Part shown: one piece after another, positions 57,101-64,000 of the stretch
Position numbering within the stretch: position 1 is the stretch's first letter
Layout: every line of letters begins with the position of its first letter
Assembly (NCBI GenBank): GCA_016715645.1
Contig: JADJZR010000030.1
Coordinates: forward strand, 122,298 to 186,297
Direction of reading: 5' to 3'
DNA from: Elusimicrobiota bacterium
GTDB taxonomy: Bacteria; Elusimicrobiota; Elusimicrobia; FEN-1173
Length of the DNA stretch: 64,000 nt
The notes under the pieces: generated by a model
The model's database searches: none
Seen by the model: the letters and a program-made list of their open reading frames with translations, nothing else
Told to the model about the DNA's origin: nothing
Position numbers and translations under genes: made by a program

Positions 57101-59687
57101 GACCTATAACGACGCGGATCCTTCCCTGCCGGTGAAAGCCTACGGGGCCCTTCCCCTGCGGGTGGAACAAGACAGCGCTCGCCTCAAGCTGGACCTGCGG
57201 GTCCCTGACGTCATCAGCCCGGACTCTTCAATTGAAGTGGAGGTCCGTTCTCTAGCGTCGGTGGAAGAGGGGTATGTGACCCTCTCCGTGGTGGAGGAGG
57301 GGGCGTTGGCGATCACCGGGTTTAGTGTTCCTTCCCCGTCCAACTTTTTTATGCGCAAACGGGGCCTGACGGTGGATTCGTTCGACACGTTTTCCCTTGT
57401 CATGGGAACCTTGCCCAATCTGAAATCGGATCTCACGGTGGGCGGAGGCGAGGATGTGCCCAGTGATAAACATTTAAATCCCGTCCAATTTCGAAAACGT
57501 AAAACCGTGGCGTTTTGGTCCGGGCTCGTTAAGCTTCAGGGCGGGGTGACCAAAATCTCCGTCCCCACGGAAGGCTACAACGGAAGCTTGCGATTTATGG
57601 CGGTTGCTTCCTCGGGGGACCGGGTTGGGGAAAAAGAGATAAGCCGGGAGATCTTTTCTCCGGTCATTCTTCAGCCCACTGTGCCTCAAGCCATTGCTCC
57701 AGAGGACCGCTTGAACATCCCTCTTTCGGTGTTTAACAAGACTGGCAAAAAACAAACCGTCACGTTGACCGTGAAAGCCGAAGGTCCCCTAACCCTGCGA
57801 GACCCCCCTGTGCGTAAGGTGGAGCTGGAACCGGATGAAGAAACATTTTTTGATTTTCGCGTGGAAGCGGGGGGCGAGTTGGGTGCCGCGGCGTTGGTGT
57901 TTCAGGCTCAAGCGGGAGAAATTCGGATTTCCCAACGGGAAAATTTAGCGGTTCGGCCCGCCAGCGCAAAAGAAACGGTGTCCCGTCAGGGTGTCCTGGC
58001 GAAGGGGCGGTCGGTTCGATTGGATACCGGCTCGCTCAATTATCCAGAAACCCAATCGGGTCAACTGCTCGTGTCCGCTTACCCCGAAGCCGAACACATG
58101 GGGCATTTTGATTATTTGTTGCGTTACCCGTACGGGTGCCTCGAACAGAAAGTCAGCGTGGCGTTCCCTCAACTTTATATAGGGCCCATCACCCAGGCGG
58201 TTGCGCCGTTCCTTCACCGACCCGCCCGGGAGAAGGCGTTTGTGAAAGAGGCCATTACGGAAGTTGAGCGCCGCTTCAAACCCAATGGGTTTGACCTGTG
58301 GAGCAATTATCTTGCTTCTCCTTACTTGACCACGTACGTGACCCATTTTCTCGTGGAGGCGACCCAGTCCGGGTATCAGGTGAGGGACGCGGTTTACCAG
58401 GGAGCCTTGAAGAACCTGGAAGAACACGTGGTCTCTCTCTTGCGTCCCAACCTGTCGGACGAAAATCTCTTTAACGCCTGTTATGGGCTGTATGTTATGG
58501 CGGAGGCGGGCAAGGCCCTTAAGGAGAGTATGGAGTATACCAAGACCAACCTCCTCAAGGAGAACAACAACATCCTTTCCTGGCTTTATCTGTCGGCGGC
58601 CTACGGAAAAATTGGGGATAAGGACGGGGCCATGGCCCTTTTGTCGTCTAAAAAAGACCTTGTTTTCCCGGAAGAGTTCGCCTGGTGGGGAAATCCCTAC
58701 ATGACCGATACCTCCGCCCAGGCCATTCTTGCGGCGACTCTCCTGGACGTGGCCCCGTCGCACCCGTCGCTCAAAATCTATCTGGATTCTTTGACCCAAA
58801 AGGCCCGCAATGCCAACGGCATGAACACCCACGAAAGCGCCTGGATCCTGAAAGTCTTTGCGAAATTGTTTAAAGAGGATGTGACACGGGCTGTGAACGC
58901 TTCCGTCAAAGTGAACGACCGGGAGACTCCCGTCGGGGGTCGCTCAGCGACGCTTCCCATGAAAGAACTGGCGGCCGCAACGGTGACGTTAAACAACAAG
59001 GGGGACGGGCCCCTCTACTACAGTCTCTACTCGGAAGCGTATCCGAAACGAAGCGATTTCGACCGTCCCGCCAGCGCGGGGATCACGGTTGAGCGAACCC
59101 TGTTGAACAAGGAGGGAAATCCGCTGGACCTCAAGACCGTTCGCCAGGGCGACCTGGTGGTCCAAAAAGTCATTGTGAATACCAACCAGGCCGGCAACGT
59201 GGTTGTGGTGATTCCGTTTGCCGGGGGTCTGGAAATTGAAAATCCTCGGCTCAAGAAAACCGAAGGGTTGGAATGGATCCCAGACAACGATGTGTCTTCG
59301 GAACCAACCGATGAACCGGAGGGGGGATACGAGGGTGGGTCTGAAGAAGGGAATCAGGAAGACGGCGATGATCAAGGCTCGTCAGAAGGGGAAGGGGAGG
59401 ATGAAGGCGGTGGGGGGTACGTCGATGATGAGGAACGGGAGGCGCCCTCAAGGAGGGCGGGTGGGTCTTCCTCTGAACCCAAGGACGACATAGATATTCG
59501 GGAAGATCGTGTGCTCATTTTTACCGATTTTCAGGGGCGAGGTGGTCAACGGACCTATTTCCTGGCGTTTCGCGCGGTGTTTCCGGGCGAGTTTCGGGTT
59601 CCCTACGTGTTTGCTGAGGACATGTACCGTGTGGAAAAAACCGGTCGATCCGAAAGCCGGCAACTCTTCATTTCTCCCCGCGAATAG
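54137..59687 (+). CDS. Alpha-2-macroglobulin family lipoprotein, two frameshifts
   Basis: A bacterial alpha-2-macroglobulin of about 1850 residues. The N-terminus is a lipoprotein signal ending in LTLQGC. The thioester motif YGCLEQ lies near base 58130, so it is of the thioester-containing (YfhM) type that traps proteases. Three frames are used: breaks occur at GGGGG 55466-55470 and GGGG 55718-55721, and adding one G to each gives EGGLARADKW and AQWGDDTAYL. An acidic Gly/Glu/Asp-rich linker of about 60 residues (59310-59480) precedes the last domain. The PBP1C gene follows immediately, the classic partner thought to repair peptidoglycan after attack. Confidence 0.85.
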
Positions 59688-59688
59688 G

Positions 59689-62016
59689 GTGAACGGGTCG
59701 TACGGGCGAATCGCTCTGACTCGGCGCCTTCTTCTCCTCTGCGGAGGAGCCATCGGGCCCTTGTCGATCGGCGCGGTCGCGATGTCGCTTTTGTTCCCTC
59801 TGCCTCGTGCCCGCTTGGAAGGGGGATATTCGGACGCGTTGGTCTTGTCGGATGGGCGGTTGAACGGTGTTTGTCGAAACGAGAAAGACACTCTGCGCCT
59901 GTTCGTTTCTCCCGATCGCATCCCCCTGCGGCTTCGACAACTCATTATCTCCTACGAAGACAAATATTTCTATGTTCATCCTGGGGTGAACCCTTTTTCT
60001 GTCCTGCGAAGCCTTTTGCAATACGCGCGCCATGGCCGGATTGTTTCGGGAGCATCGACCGTGAGCATGCAGTTGGCGCGAATGATGGAACCAAAACCTC
60101 GCACGTTCAGGGCCAAACTCGTTGAGATTTTTCGGGCCTTTCAGATCGAATGGACTTATTCTAAAGACGAAATTCTTGGGCTGTATCTAAACCAGGTTCC
60201 CATGGGCGGAAACCTGGAAGGCATCGGGTCCGGCGCCTATTATTATTTTGGCAAGTCGCCGGAATCGTTGAGTATTGGAGAAATGGGATTGTTAATTGGC
60301 ATTCCCCAAAATCCAAACCTCGCCCGGCCTGACCTTTTCCCGGACCGGGCGGTCCGGGTTCGAAATAAAGTTCTTAATCGTTTGTACGCCCATGGCGCTC
60401 TTTCCGAAACCGAACACCGTTCGGCTCTCGCTTCTCGTCCCTCCGGCCCGCGACGACAACCGCCCCTTTTGGCCCCCCATCTGACTTTGGCAACGCTCGC
60501 CGAACAACGGGGAAAACGTCGGATGGAACTCACCCTGGACCCCGGCCGCCAAACGGTGTTTGAAAAAATCGTGGCTGGTCATCGGCGGGAACTGAACGAG
60601 CAGGGGATTAAAAACATTGCCGTCCTTTTGGTCGACAACCATACGGGGGACGTGGTGTCGTGGATCGGGGGGTTCGATTATCGAGACAAAGACGAAAACA
60701 GGATCGACGCGATCCGCATCGCCCGTTCGCCGGGGTCCACGTTGAAACCCTTTATTTACGGTCAGGCAATCGATGCAGGTCTCATCACGCCACACTCTGT
60801 GTTATACGATGTACCGCGCTTTTACGCGGGTTACAACGTGGAAAATTTTCACAAAACCTGCCACGGCGCCGTGACGGCCGAGGCCGCCTTAACCCGTTCG
60901 CTCAACACGCCTGCGGTCGCTCTCCTCCAGAAAATCCATCGCGGTTCGCTGATTCCCTTGGCGGAATCCCTGGGCCTTGAGGTGCGCAAGGGAGACGACG
61001 TGGGCCTTTCCATGGCCCTGGGCGCCAATGCCTTGAGTCTCTTTGAGTTGGTCAGAAACTACACGGCGTTGAGCAACCAAGGCCGGGTGCGTGAATTGCG
61101 CACTGTGCGCAGCGACGCCCCTCAATTGGGTCGGCGCATTATGAGCGAAGAGGCCGCGTATCTGGTATCCGAAATGCTGAGCGAGGGAACCCGCCTGGAT
61201 ATCCCGCGCAGTTGGGAATTTAGCGCCCAGCTCCCTCGGTTGGCGTGGAAGACGGGGACTTCTTTCGGAAGTTATGACGCGCTGTGCGTCGGGTATAACC
61301 CCACTTATACTCTCGGGGTCTGGGTGGGCAACGCCGACCGGACCCCGTCCCGGGCCCTGGTGGGATCACGGGCGGCGGCGCCCCTCTTCTTTGAATTATT
61401 TAATGCGTTGGGAGAAAACAAGGGGACTTGGTTCGCTCGGCCCGCGCGGGTCCAGCACCGGTTGGTCAGTGCCGCGTCGGGAAAACTCCCCTCGAAATAC
61501 ACGAAGCACACTGTCTGGGACCATTTTATCCCGGGGGTCAGTCCCATGGAAACGTGTGACCGTTTCGTGCCGTTCACCATCGATGTGAAAACCGGGAAAG
61601 CCGTGGCCGATCCGCAAGGGCGAAAGGTGAAAACAGTGGTGTACGAAGTTTATCCCCCGGAAGCTCTGGCCTGGGCCCAGGAAAATCTGATTCACTATGT
61701 CGCTCCCCCAGCGGTCGCTGCCAGCGAACTCAAACACATCCGAAACAACCCGAACCTTCGCGTGGTAAGCCCGTTGCGTGATAAGAAATATTATCTGAAC
61801 CCCCACCTCTCCATTGACAAACAGAAAATCCCGCTCCGATCCCAACCCTTTGCCGATTCCACCTATCTCTATTGGTTTGTGGACGGAAAACTCCGATTTG
61901 AAGGGCATCCCACGGCCCCCCATTTCCTGACGCCCGAAATCGGTCGACACACGTTGCAGTGCGTTGATAACCAAGGCCGTAGCGGCGCAGTAACTTTTGA
62001 GATCTATAAATTATAA
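59689..62016 (+). CDS. pbpC: Penicillin-binding protein 1C
   Basis: A 775-residue bifunctional peptidoglycan synthase. A membrane anchor (LLLLCGGAIGPLSIGAVAMS) is followed by the glycosyltransferase domain with the catalytic Glu in YEDKYFYVHPGVNP and the STVSMQLARM block, and then the transpeptidase with SPGSTLKP (Ser nucleophile), SLNTPAV and KTGTSFGS. A C-terminal BiPBP_C-like domain (YLYWFVDGKLRFEGHP) completes the PBP1C pattern. GTG 59689 is chosen because it begins 1 bp after the alpha-2-macroglobulin stop and leaves a short cytoplasmic N-terminus. The pairing with that gene is conserved in many diderms. Confidence 0.92.
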   Translation: MNGSYGRIALTRRLLLLCGGAIGPLSIGAVAMSLLFPLPRARLEGGYSDALVLSDGRLNGVCRNEKDTLRLFVSPDRIPLRLRQLIISYEDKYFYVHPGVNPFSVLRSLLQYARHGRIVSGASTVSMQLARMMEPKPRTFRAKLVEIFRAFQIEWTYSKDEILGLYLNQVPMGGNLEGIGSGAYYYFGKSPESLSIGEMGLLIGIPQNPNLARPDLFPDRAVRVRNKVLNRLYAHGALSETEHRSALASRPSGPRRQPPLLAPHLTLATLAEQRGKRRMELTLDPGRQTVFEKIVAGHRRELNEQGIKNIAVLLVDNHTGDVVSWIGGFDYRDKDENRIDAIRIARSPGSTLKPFIYGQAIDAGLITPHSVLYDVPRFYAGYNVENFHKTCHGAVTAEAALTRSLNTPAVALLQKIHRGSLIPLAESLGLEVRKGDDVGLSMALGANALSLFELVRNYTALSNQGRVRELRTVRSDAPQLGRRIMSEEAAYLVSEMLSEGTRLDIPRSWEFSAQLPRLAWKTGTSFGSYDALCVGYNPTYTLGVWVGNADRTPSRALVGSRAAAPLFFELFNALGENKGTWFARPARVQHRLVSAASGKLPSKYTKHTVWDHFIPGVSPMETCDRFVPFTIDVKTGKAVADPQGRKVKTVVYEVYPPEALAWAQENLIHYVAPPAVAASELKHIRNNPNLRVVSPLRDKKYYLNPHLSIDKQKIPLRSQPFADSTYLYWFVDGKLRFEGHPTAPHFLTPEIGRHTLQCVDNQGRSGAVTFEIYKL

Positions 62017-62138
62017 AAAGAGGATCTGGACAAATTCACTTTTAAACTTACTTGATTTTAATTGGTTTTGACATTACACTAAATCGCTGAGACCTCCCAT
62101 CGCTGGGGGGCCAGCACACCACTTAGTTGGAGGCAAAA

Positions 62139-63179
62139 ATGGCCATTATTGATCGCGTAAAATATGACGGACCGGGGGATGTGTTTGTGTGGCGGTGGCC
62201 GGGGGATGCGTTGGTGTGGGGGACCCAGGTCATTGTGAATCAGGCTCAGGAAGCTTTGTTCTTGAAAGATGGAAAAGTGTTGGATGTTTTGGGGCCCGGC
62301 TCACACACGCTTAAAACGGCCAACATCCCGCTCCTTAAACATTTGGTCAATATTCCGTTCGGCGATGAAACGCCCTTTGCGGCGGAAATTTATTACATCA
62401 ATAAGGCCGTGAACATGGCCCTTAAATGGGGAACCCGGGAACCCATTCCCGTTCAAGAGCCCCAATTTCAGCTGTTTGTTCCGGTGCGGGCGTTCGGCCA
62501 GCTTGGATTGAAAGTCATGGATGGGAAAAAACTCGTGTCCACAATGGTGGGAACCCTACCGGTATTTGACGCGAACCAGGTGTTGGACTATTTTCGCGGC
62601 CATTTGATGACCCACATCAAAGATTACATCGCGGAAAAATTGGTCCAGGACAAAATCCCTCTCCTCACCATCAGCGCGCACCTGACCGAAATATCATCGG
62701 CGATCAAAGAAAAAGTGGGCGGGGAGTTCGGGCGGTTCGGCATCGAGGTGGTCAACTTTTATTTGGAATCCATTTCGGTTCCGCCCGAGGACGAAACGGT
62801 CAAACGCTTAAAGAAAATGTTGTCCGATAAAGCGGAATTTGAAACATTGGGCGAACAGCGGTATCGAACCGTGCGGACCTTCGACACGCTCCAGACAGCG
62901 GCGGGCAACGAGGGCGGCGCCGCGGGCGTGATGGGCCTGGGCGTAGGAATGGGTATGGGGATGGGCGCGGGGGCTGGTATGGGCCAAATGATGGGCCAAG
63001 CCATCGGCGCGCAAACGTCGCCCGTGGCTTGTCAGTGCGGAACGGCTAACCCCAGCGGCGCGAAATTTTGCACCCAGTGTGGGCGGCCGCTCAGCGCACC
63101 GACATGCCCCAAATGCCGAGCGAGTATGGCCCCCGGCGCAAAATTCTGTTCCGCCTGCGGCCAATCAGCGGCTTCTTAA
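62139..63179 (+). CDS. SPFH-domain protein with C-terminal zinc ribbons
   Basis: A 346-residue protein with an SPFH (band 7-like) domain of the YdjI type, beginning VKYDGPGDVFVWRWPGDALV and including VIVNQAQEALFLKDGKVLDV and YLESISVPPED. A Gly/Met-rich linker (GVGMGMGMGAGAGMGQMMGQ) joins it to two zinc ribbons (CQCGTANPSGAKFCTQCG and CPKCRASMAPGAKFCSACG). Homologs are thought to act as membrane-associated scaffolds, often near phage-shock or stress proteins. ATG 62139 has GGAGG 6 bases upstream. The next gene encodes a Tim44-like membrane protein, a common neighbour of such proteins. Confidence 0.88.
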   Translation: MAIIDRVKYDGPGDVFVWRWPGDALVWGTQVIVNQAQEALFLKDGKVLDVLGPGSHTLKTANIPLLKHLVNIPFGDETPFAAEIYYINKAVNMALKWGTREPIPVQEPQFQLFVPVRAFGQLGLKVMDGKKLVSTMVGTLPVFDANQVLDYFRGHLMTHIKDYIAEKLVQDKIPLLTISAHLTEISSAIKEKVGGEFGRFGIEVVNFYLESISVPPEDETVKRLKKMLSDKAEFETLGEQRYRTVRTFDTLQTAAGNEGGAAGVMGLGVGMGMGMGAGAGMGQMMGQAIGAQTSPVACQCGTANPSGAKFCTQCGRPLSAPTCPKCRASMAPGAKFCSACGQSAAS

Positions 63180-63279
63180 TAGGGGATCGCGGTACCGATT
63201 GCTGATCCCATGCGTAAGTTGATTAGTTGAGAACGTCCCCTTAATACGCTATGGACGATTTGGATAAGCATCCCTTATC

Positions 63280-64000
63280 ATGAAGATGGGGCGGGTTCTT
63301 ACCGCGGTTTGGGTTCTGTCTTCGGCCTTGGCGGCGGTTGTTGTATGGGGGAGGGCCGGGGGTGGCGAGGGGTATGGGGGGGGATTGTCGGGTGAGGGCG
63401 GGAACGGTTCCTTTGGCGGAGGAGGCGGCGAGGGGGACGTTTTAGGGTTTATCCTTTTCCTTCTTTTTCGGCATCCGCTGATCGGGATTCCGCTGTTGGT
63501 CGCCTTTTATTTTTTGGTTGTTCGCGGGCACTCCTTTGTCCAAGATCATCGCATGTCGTCCACAATTGTTCGGGGAATCCAACGTCAGAATCGAGACCGA
63601 TTGATCCAGGTTTTTAACCAGTTTCGGGTTCGGGATCCCGGATTTGACCCCGTTAAACTACAAGACCGAATTCGAACGGCGTTTCTGAAATCCCAAGAGG
63701 CTTGGACACAACAAAATTTGGAACCGGTTCGCCCCTTTGTGTCCGACGGCCTATTTGAACAATGGCACATTCAGTTTCAGGCTCACCAGCGAATGGGACA
63801 AAAAAACATCGTTGCGGACCTTCGCGTGACCGGTGTGGACATTGTGGGTGCGGAGCAAACACCTTTTTTTGATGTTGTCCACGCGAAAATTAAAGCCGTC
63901 GGAGTGGATCAATGGGTTTCCTTGAAAACTGGCCAGGTGGTCAACGGCAAGGACGATCCCAAACCCTTTTGCGAATACTGGACCTTTTTGCGTCGGCCGG
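63280..64000 (+). CDS. Tim44-like domain membrane protein (partial, runs off the window)
   Basis: The frame is open from ATG 63280 (or ATG 63286) to the window end, 240 codons. The N-terminus has a signal or anchor helix (VLTAVWVLSSALAAVVVWG), then a Gly-rich segment (GGLSGEGGNGSFGGGGGEGD), then a second hydrophobic stretch (FRHPLIGIPLLVAFYFLVV). The rest (FDPVKLQDRIRTAFLKSQEA, WTQQNLEPVRPFVSDGLFEQ, VVHAKIKAVGVD) is a Tim44-like domain. It probably anchors the Tim44 domain at the membrane. It follows the SPFH gene by 100 bp with no terminator seen, so they may be co-expressed. Confidence 0.8.
   Translation, partial: MKMGRVLTAVWVLSSALAAVVVWGRAGGGEGYGGGLSGEGGNGSFGGGGGEGDVLGFILFLLFRHPLIGIPLLVAFYFLVVRGHSFVQDHRMSSTIVRGIQRQNRDRLIQVFNQFRVRDPGFDPVKLQDRIRTAFLKSQEAWTQQNLEPVRPFVSDGLFEQWHIQFQAHQRMGQKNIVADLRVTGVDIVGAEQTPFFDVVHAKIKAVGVDQWVSLKTGQVVNGKDDPKPFCEYWTFLRRP

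Overview
The window looks like a chromosomal piece of an uncultured diderm (Gram-negative type) bacterium. An outer membrane is implied by the MipA/OmpV-like protein, a porin-like zinc-operon protein, and an alpha-2-macroglobulin lipoprotein paired with PBP1C. Many solo AAA ATPases with DUF4143-like tails, a giant multi-domain membrane protein and tandem exported paralogs would fit Elusimicrobiota or Omnitrophota, but this is inference; no rRNA, tRNA or marker gene was seen to settle it.

Layout. 1-5273: biotin operon (end of bioB, a FabG-like reductase, a FabF-like ketosynthase, bioF, bioD, frameshifted bioA), with coding overlaps or very short gaps throughout. 5274-18940: accessory region with four DUF4143-type ATPases, an RNA ligase/TrhA/MipA-like cluster, a polymorphic toxin with a candidate immunity gene, transposase and oxidoreductase remnants, and several families of short non-autonomous inverted-repeat elements. 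18990-28290: DUF1573 protein, cyclophilin, two tandem exported single-pass paralogs, a fifth ATPase and RecQ. 28382-37200: one giant gene (about 2306 codons) split by an ISAzo13-family element; removing the element plus one 3-bp target duplication restores the frame exactly. 37334-42541: DUF4870 protein and a zinc-uptake operon (Fur/Zur-type regulator, small exported Cys protein, His-rich outer-membrane protein, substrate-binding protein, ATPase, permease). 42600-46300: a patch of foreign-looking, partly broken genes. 46327-49690: nucleotidyltransferase pair, an unrecognised protein and an exported PLD-like protein. 49915-62016: exported repeat protein, alpha-2-macroglobulin and PBP1C. 62139-64000: SPFH/zinc-ribbon protein and a Tim44-like membrane protein cut by the window end.

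Two patterns recur. First, several genes have a recognisable -10 box only 6-10 nt before the ATG, which predicts leaderless mRNAs; four of them are the solo ATPases, and each of the five ATPase genes has a different palindrome at or just upstream of its start. Second, many otherwise intact genes carry a single one-base frameshift, and five of these are repaired by adding one G to a G run, so homopolymer sequencing error is a serious alternative to real gene decay.
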